This document shows, piece by piece, positions 33,520-41,651 of a stretch of DNA of 64,000 nucleotides (within the stretch, counting starts at the first letter, position 1; every line of letters begins with the position of its first letter). The stretch lies in the NCBI RefSeq assembly GCF_006874475.1, contig NZ_VIRM01000003.1, positions 186,001-250,000 on the forward strand, given 5' to 3'. Below the pieces are notes generated by a model. The model was given only the letters and a program-made list of their open reading frames with translations. It was not told the DNA's origin and did no database searches. This DNA comes from Microbispora hainanensis. GTDB lineage: Bacteria; Actinomycetota; Actinomycetes; Streptosporangiales; Streptosporangiaceae. The position numbers were made by a program, and so were the translations under genes.

Positions 33520-34193
33520 ACGTGAAGGGCGATGGGAACGTGAAGGGCGTGGCCATCGTCCGCCTCGGCGTCGACGTACCGTACGAGCAGGCGTGGACCC
33601 TGCAGCGGCGGCTGCACGCCCGGCGGGCGGCCGACGAGATCTCCGACCTCTGCCTCATGCTGGAGCACGCCCCCGTCTACACGGCGGGCAAGCGGACGCT
33701 GCCGCACGAGCGGCCGGTCGACGGCACCCCGGTCATCGACGTCGACCGGGGCGGGAAGATCACCTGGCACGGTCCGGGGCAGCTCGTCTGCTACCCCATC
33801 ATCCGCATCGGCGACGTGACCTCCTACATCCGCCTGCTGGAGGAGGTCCTGATCCAGGTTTGCGCCGACTTCGGGCTGACGGCGCGCCGGGTGGAGGGCG
33901 CCGGCGGGGTGTGGGTGCCCGGCGACCCCGCGCACGGGCTGCCCGACCGCAGGATCGGCACGATCGGCATCCGCGTGTCCGGCGGGGTCACCATGCACGG
34001 CTTCGCGCTCAACTGCGTCAACGACCTGAGCTGGTACACCCGCATCGCCGGCGACGACGCCGGGGTCACCTCGCTGGCGGCCGAGACCGGCCGGCGGATC
34101 ATGGTCGACGAGGTCATCCCGTTCGCCGGCAAGCGCCTCGCCGAGGCCCTGGGCGAGGAGCCGTACGACCTGTACGAGGAGGACCTCGCCTGA
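33516..34193 (+). CDS. lipB: Lipoyl(octanoyl) transferase
   Basis: It moves octanoate from acyl carrier protein to the lipoyl domains of E2 and GcvH. Family signatures are [12 protein letters not shown], the G-R-G-G-type block [19 protein letters not shown] and the catalytic Lys/Cys region [22 protein letters not shown]. The Cys of LNCVNDL is the thioester-forming residue. The start is uncertain. GTG 33516 overlaps the upstream stop, but a 13-bp direct repeat (AACGTGAAGGGCG at 33519 and 33537) supplies further GTGs at 33522 and 33540. lipA lies 2.3 kb downstream, separated by an insertion of regulatory genes. Confidence 0.93.
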   Translation: MNVKGDGNVKGVAIVRLGVDVPYEQAWTLQRRLHARRAADEISDLCLMLEHAPVYTAGKRTLPHERPVDGTPVIDVDRGGKITWHGPGQLVCYPIIRIGDVTSYIRLLEEVLIQVCADFGLTARRVEGAGGVWVPGDPAHGLPDRRIGTIGIRVSGGVTMHGFALNCVNDLSWYTRIAGDDAGVTSLAAETGRRIMVDEVIPFAGKRLAEALGEEPYDLYEEDLA

Positions 34194-34196
34194 CGC

Positions 34197-34505
34197 CTAC
34201 GCGCCGCGGCCCTTCCGGCGGATCTTGATCTGCCGCATGTCGGTCACCGCGAGGTGCAGGATCTCGTACGGGTGCCCGTGCGCGTCCAGCGCGGCCATCG
34301 CCCCCAGCGCGGCCTCGTCCTCGCCGTCGTCCGGCCCGGCGGGCACCTGGCAGCGGAAGGTGAAGGCGGACACGCTCGCGTCGTGGGTGAACGTGCCGCC
34401 CTCGGTGTAGCCCACGCCGCCCGCCGCCGTCACCGCCGCCGTCACCGCCGCCCGCCCGGCGTCGTCGAGCCCGGCGAACTTCCCTCTGATCGTCACTCTG
34501 AACAC
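34197..34505 (-). CDS. DUF6204 family protein
   Basis: This 102-residue protein begins MFRVTIRGKFAGLDD and contains TFTHDASVSAFTFRCQVP and DMRQIKIRRKG, which recall the small actinomycete family DUF6204 of unknown function. It overlaps the upstream tetR gene by 13 bp, so the two are one transcript. It ends 3 bp from the convergent lipB stop, leaving no room for a terminator. Confidence 0.8.
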   Translation of the reverse strand: MFRVTIRGKFAGLDDAGRAAVTAAVTAAGGVGYTEGGTFTHDASVSAFTFRCQVPAGPDDGEDEAALGAMAALDAHGHPYEILHLAVTDMRQIKIRRKGRGA

Positions 34506-35146
34506 GGTGATCCCTCTCGTACGGCATAGGCGCGGACGCGCTCGCCCAAGACGCTCTCCGCGACGTCGAGCAGCTCCAGCACCGCCGCCGCGATGGCGTC
34601 CGGGCTCTCCCCCGCCGTCGTACGCCGCCCGATCTCGGCGTACACCAGCGAGTGGAGGCAGCCGATGTGCCAGGCGACCAGGCGCGGCAGCGGATCACCG
34701 GCGTCCGCGCCGGTCTCCTCGGCCAGCTCGGCCGCCAGCTCGTCGGTCATCCGGCGGCCGAGGTCCTCCAGGCGGGCGGTCAGCGTGGGGGCGGCCCGCA
34801 TCATCTCCAGCACGCGCCCGAATCCCGCGCTCAGCCCGACCGAGCGTTCGCGTCCGCGGATCTCCCGGCGCAGGCGCTCCAGCACCGCGCCAACCGCGGA
34901 CTGCCCCGGCGGCCGCTCCCGCACGATGTCGGCCAGCCTCCGCGGCGACGCCTCCTCCGGCGGGAGGACGAGGTCCTCCTTTGCCTGGAAGTAGTTGTAG
35001 ACGGTGTTCACCGACACCTCGGCGGCCTGCGCGACCTCGGCCATCGTGACGTTGTCGAAGCCGCGCTCCACGAACAGCCCGACCGCCACCTCGGCGATGC
35101 GCTGCCGGGTCCGCCGCTTCTTCCGCTCCCGCAGTCCCTCGGCCAT
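34493..35146 (-). CDS. TetR-family transcriptional regulator
   Basis: This 217-residue repressor has an N-terminal helix-turn-helix (RQRIAEVAVGLFVERGFDNVTMAEVAQAAEVSVNTVYNYFQAKEDL) and a helical ligand-binding domain. Its promoter region contains a 14-bp perfect palindrome 21-34 bp upstream of the ATG, which fits autoregulation. It is divergent from a degenerate M48-like membrane protein gene (35229), the most likely second target. Confidence 0.93.
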   Translation of the reverse strand: MAEGLRERKKRRTRQRIAEVAVGLFVERGFDNVTMAEVAQAAEVSVNTVYNYFQAKEDLVLPPEEASPRRLADIVRERPPGQSAVGAVLERLRREIRGRERSVGLSAGFGRVLEMMRAAPTLTARLEDLGRRMTDELAAELAEETGADAGDPLPRLVAWHIGCLHSLVYAEIGRRTTAGESPDAIAAAVLELLDVAESVLGERVRAYAVREGSPCSE

Positions 35147-35158
35147 TGCTGGACTCTA

Positions 35159-35182
35159 CTGCAAACTTGCAATGCATTGCAG
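35159..35182. promoter_or_regulatory. TetR operator candidate
   Basis: The perfect palindrome TGCAATGCATTGCA (35168-35181) sits inside an outer CTGCAA-N12-TTGCAG inverted repeat (35159-35182). It lies between the divergent tetR and M48-like genes. Confidence 0.75.
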
Positions 35183-35190
35183 TTTTTTGT

Positions 35191-35207
35191 GTCTCGCCTA
35201 ATGAGAC
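35191..35207. promoter_or_regulatory. Second inverted repeat in the divergent region
   Basis: GTCTC-N7-GAGAC lies 22 bp before the M48-like gene start. It could be another operator or part of that promoter. Confidence 0.35.
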
Positions 35208-35228
35208 GGCCTCGGACATACTCGCGGC

Positions 35229-36404
35229 ATGAACCTCTCCTCACCCCCCGAAGAGGTCCGTACCGATCCGCTCCCCCGCGACACCAGGAGGCGGTTCCTG
35301 CGGCTGCGGGGCCGGCGACTGGACCGGCCCGGCCACACGGCCGCCAAACTGGCCGCTCTCGCCCTGTCGGCCGTCGTCCACGCGGTGACCGCCGCCTTCC
35401 TGGCCGCCGGCGTGTTCATCGTCACCGGCTGGCGAGGGAACGTGATCGGCTGGCTGTGCGGCAGCGTTCCCATCGCCATCGCGATCTGGACCAGACCCCG
35501 GACGATCCGGCTCCCGGACGGCGCCGAAGAGGTCACCGGAGCCGAGGCACCGGCCCTGTTCGAGGCGGCCGGCCGGATCGCGGGCGCCGTCGGGGCGGCG
35601 CCACCCGCCGCGGTCTATGTGCACGACCGTCTCTATCGATGCGCCTACCTGCGGCCGGGGCTGCGGCGGCGGCCCGTGCTGCTCGTCGGCCTTCCGCTGC
35701 TGCTCGCCCTGACACCGCGCGAGCGCGCCGGCATGCTCGCGGCGGAGCTCGCGCGCGACGTCAGCGGCGACCCCCGCCGCGGCCTGCTCGTCCCGTCGGC
35801 GCTCGCCACCGTGGGAGAGTGGCGGCGCGCCCTGACGGGCATGCGGGTGGAGGGCTACCGCGACTACGGCGACCCCCTGCTGGAGGCCAACAGCGCCGTC
35901 AAGGGAGGCAGGATGGCGTCCCAGGCGATCGGCAAGGTCACCGGCTGGATCCTGGCGTGGCCGCTGTTCCTCGCCGAGCTCGCGCTGCGCCGGCTCGTCT
36001 CCGCCCGGTCGCAGCACGCCGTCTACTTCGCCGACCAGGTCGCGGCCCGTGCCGTCTCCTCGCGGGCCGTCGTCGAGTATGCCGACGCGCTGCTCATGGC
36101 GGAAAGCCGCCTCACCCCCGTGATGGCCGCGGCCAGGCGCGGGGAGACGGCCGAGGAGATCCGCCGCGCCGTGCTCTCCAGGGACCCCGGCACGGCCCTG
36201 GTGGCCGCGCGCCGGGAGGACTCCCTCGCCGGACAGTCCCCCTGGCAGGCGGAGCCGCCGGCGGCGCTGCGGGCCCTGCTCCTCGAATCCGCCGGCGTCG
36301 AGGAGGGCACGGCGGGCATCGGCTCGGGCGAGTCCGACCGGATCGACGCCGAGCTGTCCCGTCACCTCGCCCGCACGATCAGGGAGCTGTCCCGGATCAC
36401 CTGA
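35229..36404 (+). CDS. M48-like membrane protein lacking zinc ligands (pseudopeptidase)
   Basis: This 391-residue protein has two N-terminal helices (about 40-66 and 70-87), an M48-like domain and further hydrophobic segments near 235-256. The surroundings of the active site are well kept (LLVGLPLLLALTPRERAGML before it, DVSGDPRRGLLV after it). However, HExxH is replaced by A172-E-L-A-R176 and the third-ligand region reads VYFADQVAA without the usual Glu. It should therefore bind no zinc and cleave nothing. It may act as a scaffold or regulator. It is divergent from tetR, whose operator lies in its promoter. Start: ATG at 35229. Confidence 0.8.
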   Translation: MNLSSPPEEVRTDPLPRDTRRRFLRLRGRRLDRPGHTAAKLAALALSAVVHAVTAAFLAAGVFIVTGWRGNVIGWLCGSVPIAIAIWTRPRTIRLPDGAEEVTGAEAPALFEAAGRIAGAVGAAPPAAVYVHDRLYRCAYLRPGLRRRPVLLVGLPLLLALTPRERAGMLAAELARDVSGDPRRGLLVPSALATVGEWRRALTGMRVEGYRDYGDPLLEANSAVKGGRMASQAIGKVTGWILAWPLFLAELALRRLVSARSQHAVYFADQVAARAVSSRAVVEYADALLMAESRLTPVMAAARRGETAEEIRRAVLSRDPGTALVAARREDSLAGQSPWQAEPPAALRALLLESAGVEEGTAGIGSGESDRIDAELSRHLARTIRELSRIT

Positions 36405-36414
36405 ACGCAGGTAA

Positions 36415-36420
36415 TAAGCT
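36415..36420 (+). promoter_or_regulatory. Putative -10 element upstream of lipA
   Basis: TAAGCT is followed by 6 nt and a GTG (36427), which opens a 38-codon frame coupled to lipA. Confidence 0.4.
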
Positions 36421-36426
36421 GGGTTC

Positions 36427-36543
36427 GTGAACGAGCGTTCCGACAGGCACGCAGGCCCGCGTACGGCGCAGGGCCGCGTGCTCCCGCTCGGACCCCGGGC
36501 CCGCGGCCCGCTACCGCGGAGTGCTGCGAAGGAAGTCGCATGA
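36427..36543 (+). CDS. Possible leaderless upstream ORF (38 aa) coupled to lipA
   Basis: The frame runs from GTG 36427 and its TGA overlaps the lipA ATG as ATGA. The product ([15 protein letters not shown]..., Arg-rich) matches nothing I know. A promoter-like TAAGCT stands at leaderless distance from its GTG, and lipA has AAGGAAG just before its own ATG. It may be a translated leader that couples or tunes lipA translation, or a chance frame. Confidence 0.3.
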   Translation: MNERSDRHAGPRTAQGRVLPLGPRARGPLPRSAAKEVA

Positions 36544-37481
36544 CCGTCGCTCCTGAAGGCCGAAAGCTCCTCCGCCTGGAGGTGCGCAACAGCCAGACCC
36601 CCATCGAGAAGAAGCCGCCGTGGATCAAGACGCGGCTGCACAACGGCCCCAACTTCAACGAGATCAAGTCGTTGGTGAAGGGCGCGGGGCTGCACACGGT
36701 GTGCCAGGAAGCGGGCTGTCCCAACATCTCCGAATGCTGGGAGGACCGCGAGGCCACCTTCCTCATCGGCGGCGACCAGTGCACCCGGCGCTGCGACTTC
36801 TGCCAGATCGACACCGGCAAGCCGGCCGAGTATGACCGGGACGAGCCGCGCCGCGTCGCCGAGTCGGTGCGCCAGATGGGCCTGCGCTACGCCACGGTGA
36901 CCGGTGTCGCCCGCGACGACCTGCCCGACGGCGGCTCCTGGCTGTACGCGGAGACCGCCCGGCAGATCCACGAGACGGTGCCCGGTTGCGGCGTCGAGCT
37001 CCTGGTGCCGGACTTCAACGGCGACCGCGACCAGCTGGAGGAGGTCTTCTCCAGCAGGCCCGAGGTCTTCGCGCACAACATCGAGACCGTCCCGCGGATC
37101 TTCAAGCGGATCCGGCCCGCCTTCCGCTACGAGCGCTCGCTGCGGGTCATCGGCCTGGCCCGCGAGGCGGGGCTGGTCACCAAGTCGAACCTCATCCTCG
37201 GCATGGGCGAGGAGCGCGAGGAGATCACCCAGGCGCTGCGCGACCTGCACGAGGCCGGGTGCGACCTGGTGACCATCACGCAGTATCTGCGCCCCACCCC
37301 GCGCCACCACCCGGTGGACCGCTGGGTCAAGCCCGAGGAGTTCGTGGAGCTCCAGCAGGAGGCCGAGGAGATCGGCTTCGCCGGCGTCATGTCCGGGCCG
37401 CTGGTGCGCTCGTCCTACCGGGCCGGACGCCTGTACCAGCAGGCGATCGCCGCCCGCGTGGGCGAGTCTCGTTTTCATTAA
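36540..37481 (+). CDS. lipA: Lipoyl synthase
   Basis: This radical-SAM enzyme inserts two sulfurs into protein-bound octanoyl groups. It carries both 4Fe-4S sites: the radical-SAM [10 protein letters not shown] and the auxiliary cluster [13 protein letters not shown]. The C-terminal serine ligand lies in [11 protein letters not shown]. At 313 residues it is of normal length. AAGGAAG lies 5 nt before the ATG. Its sulfur donor cluster needs rebuilding after each turnover, which links it to the Fe-S genes at 11-14 kb. It corresponds to Rv2218. Confidence 0.97.
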   Translation: MTVAPEGRKLLRLEVRNSQTPIEKKPPWIKTRLHNGPNFNEIKSLVKGAGLHTVCQEAGCPNISECWEDREATFLIGGDQCTRRCDFCQIDTGKPAEYDRDEPRRVAESVRQMGLRYATVTGVARDDLPDGGSWLYAETARQIHETVPGCGVELLVPDFNGDRDQLEEVFSSRPEVFAHNIETVPRIFKRIRPAFRYERSLRVIGLAREAGLVTKSNLILGMGEEREEITQALRDLHEAGCDLVTITQYLRPTPRHHPVDRWVKPEEFVELQQEAEEIGFAGVMSGPLVRSSYRAGRLYQQAIAARVGESRFH

Positions 37482-37497
37482 GTCAGCTCGACGTTTG

Positions 37498-37503
37498 TAT
37501 CCT
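37498..37503 (+). promoter_or_regulatory. Putative leaderless -10 element of the DUF4191 gene
   Basis: TATCCT is followed by 7 nt and the ATG at 37511. No ribosome binding site is present. Confidence 0.45.
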
Positions 37504-37510
37504 TCAGACC

Positions 37511-38182
37511 ATGGCGAAAGACGCAGCGTCTCCGGGGCGCCTCAAGCAGCTCCGGATGGTCGCACAGATCATTCAGCAGGCGAACCCCAAGGGCATGCCG
37601 ATCGTCTACGCGTCGGCTCTGGGCACGTTCGTCCTGTTCGTCGTCATCGGCGTGATCTTCGGCTGGACGTGGATCGTGTTCGGCGTCTTCGCCGCGGTAC
37701 TGGTGGGGATGATCGTCTTCAGCCGGCTGGCGCAGAAGGCGCAATACTCGATGCTCCACGGGCAGCCGGGGGCGACGTACGCGATCCTGCAGAGCCTGCG
37801 CGGCACCTGGTATGTCGAGGAGAAGCCGGTCGCGGTCAACCGCGACCAGGACCTCGTCTTCCGGGTCGTCGGATACCCCGGGGTCATCCTGGTCTCCGAG
37901 GGCCCGCCCAACCGGGTGCAGCGCATGCTCGTCGCGGAGAAGAAGCGTGTGCAGCGCGTCGCGGTCGACGTTCCGGTGTACGACATCCAGTGCGGTGACG
38001 CGGAGGGTCAGATCCCCCTGGCCAAGCTCCAGCGGCACATGATGAAGCTGCCGCGCAACCTGAAGAAGGGCGCGGTGTCCGAGGTCAACAACCGGATGCG
38101 CGCCCTTACCCCGGCCATCCCGATGCCGAAGGGCCCCATCCCCAAGGGCACCCGGATGCCGCGCGGCCCCAAGATGCGCTGA
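37511..38182 (+). CDS. DUF4191 domain membrane protein
   Basis: This 223-residue protein begins MAKDAASPGRLKQLRMVAQII and has two adjacent helices (about residues 31-50 and 54-73). A soluble beta-rich C-terminal domain with a basic PKGPIPKGTRMPRGPKMR tail follows. It is conserved directly after lipA across Actinobacteria (Rv2219 in M. tuberculosis). Function is unknown. It appears to have its own leaderless promoter 29 bp after lipA. Confidence 0.9.
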   Translation: MAKDAASPGRLKQLRMVAQIIQQANPKGMPIVYASALGTFVLFVVIGVIFGWTWIVFGVFAAVLVGMIVFSRLAQKAQYSMLHGQPGATYAILQSLRGTWYVEEKPVAVNRDQDLVFRVVGYPGVILVSEGPPNRVQRMLVAEKKRVQRVAVDVPVYDIQCGDAEGQIPLAKLQRHMMKLPRNLKKGAVSEVNNRMRALTPAIPMPKGPIPKGTRMPRGPKMR

Positions 38183-38187
38183 CGACG

Positions 38188-38985
38188 TTGGACTTCGTGG
38201 GAAGGCGGCCGGTCTCCCGGTCGCAGACCTCCCGGGCCAACCGCGACTGGTGGGACGGCGCGGCCGACGACTACCAGACCGAGCACGGCGGGTTCCTGCG
38301 CGACGACGGCTTCGTGTGGTGCCCCGAGGGCCTGGACGAGGCCGACGCCCGGCTGCTCGGCGGCGTCGCCGGGCGCCGGGTCCTGGAGATCGGGTGCGGC
38401 GCCGGCCAGTGTGGCCGGTGGCTGCTGGGACAGGGCGCGACGGTCGCCGCCGTCGACCTGTCCTACCGGCAGTTGCAGCACTCCCGGCGGATCGACATGT
38501 CCGCCGGGGTGACCCTGCCCGTCGTCCAGGCCGACGCCGAGACGCTGCCGTTCGCGGACGAGTCGTTCGACCTCGCGTGCTCGGCCTACGGTGCGCTGCC
38601 GTTCGTGGCGGACGCCGGGGCGGTGCTCGCCGAGGTGCGCCGGGTGCTGCGGCCGGGCGGCCGGTTCGTGTTCTCCGTCAGCCACCCCGTGCGGTGGGCC
38701 TTCCCCGACGATCCCGGCCCGCGCGGCCTGACCGCCGACCGGCCCTACTTCGACCGCTCGCCGTACGTCGAGTTCGGCGAGGACGGCGAGCCGTCATACG
38801 TGGAGCACCACCGGACGATGGGCGACTGGGTGGGGTTGATCGCCGCCTCCGGTCTCGTCCTGACCGGCCTGACCGAGCCGGAGTGGCCGCCGGATCACGA
38901 CCGCACGTGGGGCGGCTGGAGCCCGCTGCGCGGCCGGCTGCTCCCCGGCACGGCGATCTTCCGGTGCGTCAGGGCCGCGTCGTAG
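38188..38985 (+). CDS. Class I SAM-dependent methyltransferase
   Basis: This Rossmann-fold methyltransferase of about 265 residues has motif I VLEIGCGAGQCGRWL, the acidic ribose-binding AAVDLSYRQL and the PFADESFDLACSAYGALPF motif. The C-terminal half, with FSVSHPVRWAFPDD, is typical of small-molecule methyltransferases of the UbiE-like group. The substrate is unknown. The start could be TTG 38188 or GTG 38197; neither has a clear ribosome binding site. It lies 5 bp after DUF4191, so read-through is likely. Confidence 0.9.
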   Translation: MDFVGRRPVSRSQTSRANRDWWDGAADDYQTEHGGFLRDDGFVWCPEGLDEADARLLGGVAGRRVLEIGCGAGQCGRWLLGQGATVAAVDLSYRQLQHSRRIDMSAGVTLPVVQADAETLPFADESFDLACSAYGALPFVADAGAVLAEVRRVLRPGGRFVFSVSHPVRWAFPDDPGPRGLTADRPYFDRSPYVEFGEDGEPSYVEHHRTMGDWVGLIAASGLVLTGLTEPEWPPDHDRTWGGWSPLRGRLLPGTAIFRCVRAAS

Positions 38986-39045
38986 CACCCGGCGAGGGGC
39001 GGCTCGCGTTCCCCGCTCCGGCCGCCCGCTCGTCGCTCGCGCGCG

Positions 39046-40332
39046 TCAGACGAAGTAGCGCAGCCAGACGTACACCCAGGCCATCGTGATGCTCAGCGCG
39101 GTGACGAAGATGCCATAGCGGGTGAACTGCCAGAAGCCGATGCGATGGCCGGTCCTGGCGGCGATGCCGACGGCCACGACGTTCGCGCTCGCGGCCACCG
39201 CGGTGCCGTTGCCGCTGAAGTCGGCCCCCAGCGCGAAGGACCACCACAGCGCCTGCCCGGTCTTCGCGTCCGGCGTCTGGGCGACCATCTCCTCGACGAC
39301 GGGCACCATCGTGGCGACGTAGGGGATGTTGTCGAAGAACGCGCCGAGCACGCCCGAACCGAAGAGCAGCGCCGTGGCCGACAGGAAGTGGTCGCCGCCG
39401 AGCGCGCCGACGGCCCAGCCGCCCATCGTGGCGATGACGCCCGTGTTCACCAGGCCGGCGACCAGGACGAACAGGCCCATGAAGAAGACCAGGGTGCCCC
39501 ACTCGACCTCGCGCAGGACGTCGGACACGTCGGCGCGGGACACCAGGAGCATCACCCCGGCGCCCACCAGGGCGACGATCGACGGCTCCACGTGCAGCAC
39601 GGGGTGCAGGCAGAACGCGGCGACGACCCCGCCGAGCACGATCATGCATCGCGTGAGCAGGCGCGGGTCGGTGATCGCCCGCCGTTCCTGCAGCGCCATC
39701 ACCGCGGCCACCCGTTCCGGCGCGTAGCGGAACGACTTGCGGAACAGCACCCGGGTGAGCAGCACGAACACGACGAAGACGACGACCACGATCGGCGCCA
39801 TGTGGACCAGGAAGTCGTTGAACGTCAGCCCGGCGCGGCTGCCGATGATGATGTTGGGCGGGTCGCCGATGAGCGTCGCCGCGCCGCCGATGTTGGACGC
39901 GAGGACCTCGGCGATGAGGTAGGGCTGAGCCGGGATGCCGAGCCGGTTGCAGACGACCACGGTGACCGGTGCGACCAGCATGATCGTGGTGACGTTGTCC
40001 AGGAACGGCGAGGCGATCGCGGTGATGATCATCAGCATGACCATCAGCCGGTAGGGCCGGCCCCTGGACTTCTTGGCCGCCCAGATGGCGAGGTAGTCGA
40101 AGACTCCCGTGTGCTTGACGACGCCGACGATGATCATCATGCCGAACAACAGGAAGATGACGTTCCAGTCGATTCCGGCTGTTTCGGAGAAGAACACCTC
40201 GTCGCCGGGGATGAGCCCGAGGACGGCCATCGCTCCGGCGGCGACGAGGACCACCTTGACCTTGTGCACCTTCTCCGCCGCGATGAAGGCGAAGGCCACC
40301 ACGAAGATCGCGAAGGAGACGGCCGCGCTCAC
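39046..40332 (-). CDS. ArsB/NhaD-type (SLC13-like) ion permease
   Basis: This transporter of about 428 residues has 11-12 helices in two inverted halves. Each half shows a signature loop: SPFLDNVTTIMLVAPV with ASNIGGAATLIGDPPNIIIG in the first, and FFDNIPYVATMVPVV with GADFSGNGTAVAASANVVAVG in the second. These are the substrate-clamp motifs of the ion transporter superfamily. Na+/H+ antiport or arsenite export are the usual activities; no arsenic genes are nearby, so Na+/H+ exchange is more likely. The GTG at 40332 removes a non-conserved 18-residue extension. KhtT-like and CBS genes lie upstream on the same strand. Confidence 0.9.
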   Translation of the reverse strand: MSAAVSFAIFVVAFAFIAAEKVHKVKVVLVAAGAMAVLGLIPGDEVFFSETAGIDWNVIFLLFGMMIIVGVVKHTGVFDYLAIWAAKKSRGRPYRLMVMLMIITAIASPFLDNVTTIMLVAPVTVVVCNRLGIPAQPYLIAEVLASNIGGAATLIGDPPNIIIGSRAGLTFNDFLVHMAPIVVVVFVVFVLLTRVLFRKSFRYAPERVAAVMALQERRAITDPRLLTRCMIVLGGVVAAFCLHPVLHVEPSIVALVGAGVMLLVSRADVSDVLREVEWGTLVFFMGLFVLVAGLVNTGVIATMGGWAVGALGGDHFLSATALLFGSGVLGAFFDNIPYVATMVPVVEEMVAQTPDAKTGQALWWSFALGADFSGNGTAVAASANVVAVGIAARTGHRIGFWQFTRYGIFVTALSITMAWVYVWLRYFV

Positions 40333-40552
40333 GTGCGGCGCCCCGGTGGCCCGGCGGTGAGCGCACGGCGGACGGGGTTCCGGCACGGTGTCCCGGCAGG
40401 CGGGCGCCGTGACGACGACGGCATGGCGAAGCGGTGAATGATCGGAACCTCCGGATCGTGGAAACGCCGCACGGCGCGACGCGTACGGACGCGAGACGGT
40501 GAGTCTGCGACCGGAAAGGGCGCGGGGCGGCCCGCCGCCGGCACTGGGGAGA
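40333..40552. other. Intergenic gap between the permease and CBS genes
   Basis: This 220-bp region has no supported gene, clear terminator or repeat. It is long enough to hold a separate promoter for the permease. Confidence 0.5.
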
Positions 40553-41059
40553 TCACTCAGCCGGTGGCACGAGCGCCAGGCTGGTGAGCAGCCGCTCCAG
40601 GGTGATCGCGCCGGCCAGGGTGCCGTCGGAGTCGACGACCGCGGTGATGGGGCTGCGCATCCGCGTCATGAGGGCGGCCACTTCGAGCAGGGTCGCGTCG
40701 AGGGGCACCGTGACCGGCCTGGGCGGCTGGGGCGGCAGGCACTCGCCCACCGTGATGCCGTCCAGCTCCTGCCAGAAGCGGTCGGCGTGGGCCTCGTCGA
40801 TCGCCCGGGCGAGCGCCGGGTCCTCCTGATAGGCCCCGGGCACCGTGAGACGCAGGACCTGCGTGCCGGGAAGCACCCATCCCGGCCGTCCCCTGCCGTC
40901 CACCACGATCAACCCGGGCATCCGGTTCAGCACCATGATCCGTACGGCCCGGGCGACAGGGTCGTGGACGGTCACCGTCGGCAGGTTCACAACGACATCG
41001 CGTGCTTGCATCAGGCCATCACATCGATCGGAGAGGCGGACGGTTCCGGGCGTGGTCAT
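40553..41059 (-). CDS. CBS-domain protein
   Basis: This 168-residue protein has two CBS repeats. The first is [39 protein letters not shown] and the second is [47 protein letters not shown] pairs bind adenine nucleotides and regulate channels, transporters or enzymes. The ATG overlaps the stop of the KhtT-like gene by 4 bp. With the permease next in line, it is a plausible energy-status sensor for ion transport, which is inference. Confidence 0.9.
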   Translation of the reverse strand: MTTPGTVRLSDRCDGLMQARDVVVNLPTVTVHDPVARAVRIMVLNRMPGLIVVDGRGRPGWVLPGTQVLRLTVPGAYQEDPALARAIDEAHADRFWQELDGITVGECLPPQPPRPVTVPLDATLLEVAALMTRMRSPITAVVDSDGTLAGAITLERLLTSLALVPPAE

Positions 41060-41331
41060 CGGGCCGCCTCCACGAACTCGGCGAAGCGGCGTTCCAGATG
41101 GGCGAGCCGATCGAGGACCGGCCTGCTGTGCAGGATGTCGGCGAGCTGGTCGGCCTCGCGCTGGTCCAGGGTGATCACCTGGAACGGCGTGTCGGGCTCC
41201 CCGGAGCCGTAGAGGAGAAGCCTCCGGCCGCCGGCCTTGTCCACGAGCACGCCGAAGCGCTGTCCGTCGCGGGTGACGCACTGGTGCACCACGGTCGCGA
41301 CGCCGGGCAGGGTGGCGCGGGTCACGTCCAT
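41056..41331 (-). CDS. Short KhtT/AmhM-like antiporter regulatory subunit, N-terminal module only
   Basis: This 91-residue protein begins [30 protein letters not shown] and continues [34 protein letters not shown]. The pattern matches the N-terminal module of KhtT-type regulators of K+/H+ antiporters, but the C-terminal TrkA_C (RCK_C) domain is missing. GGGAGGT lies 8 nt before the ATG at 41331. It is coupled by ATGA overlap to the CBS gene, so the two proteins may together do the job of one regulator. Assignment rests on my reading of the sequence pattern. Confidence 0.65.
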   Translation of the reverse strand: MDVTRATLPGVATVVHQCVTRDGQRFGVLVDKAGGRRLLLYGSGEPDTPFQVITLDQREADQLADILHSRPVLDRLAHLERRFAEFVEAAR

Positions 41332-41647
41332 CTCGGCTACCTCCCATCGGTGGCGGATCCTCACCACGGGGCCGGGGTCGGGACCCTCTCTCGCCCGCAC
41401 GGGCCGCTCGACCGGTGCCGGGCCGCGACCGCCCCCGCGGTGCCCGGACGTGCGGTGCCCGGACACTCGGCCTGCCGGCGGCGTCGCGTCTCCCTCTCCG
41501 CCCGTCGGCACCAGTCTTCGAGACGGCGCGGGCGACCACCATCGGGTGCGTCACCCATATCGGGAGAGGTATGACATGTAGGAAGGCCGCACGATGGGGG
41601 GCAGCCCGCATGGACACCGGCGCACGCGTACGAGCAGGCTGTGAGCC
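41332..41647. other. 316-bp divergent intergenic region
   Basis: It separates the KhtT-like gene (minus) from the second histidine kinase gene (plus). It holds a 13-bp direct repeat GCGGTGCCCGGAC (41437-41449 and 41452-41464) and a possible 26-codon leader frame. No certain promoter is seen. Confidence 0.5.
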
Positions 41648-41651
41648 GTGA
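41571..41651 (+). CDS. Possible 26-aa leader peptide coupled to a histidine kinase gene
   Basis: An ATG at 41571 is preceded by GGGAGAGG, and the frame ([17 protein letters not shown]...) ends in a TGA overlapping the kinase GTG (GTGA). The kinase itself has no other ribosome binding site. The peptide is basic and of unknown type; it may serve only to deliver ribosomes. Confidence 0.3.
   Translation: MTCRKAARWGAARMDTGARVRAGCEP

Noticed and set aside
38188-38985. Methyltransferase after DUF4191 as part of lipoate synthesis
   Set aside because: Only proximity supports it; the protein has general small-molecule methyltransferase motifs and no link to lipoyl chemistry.
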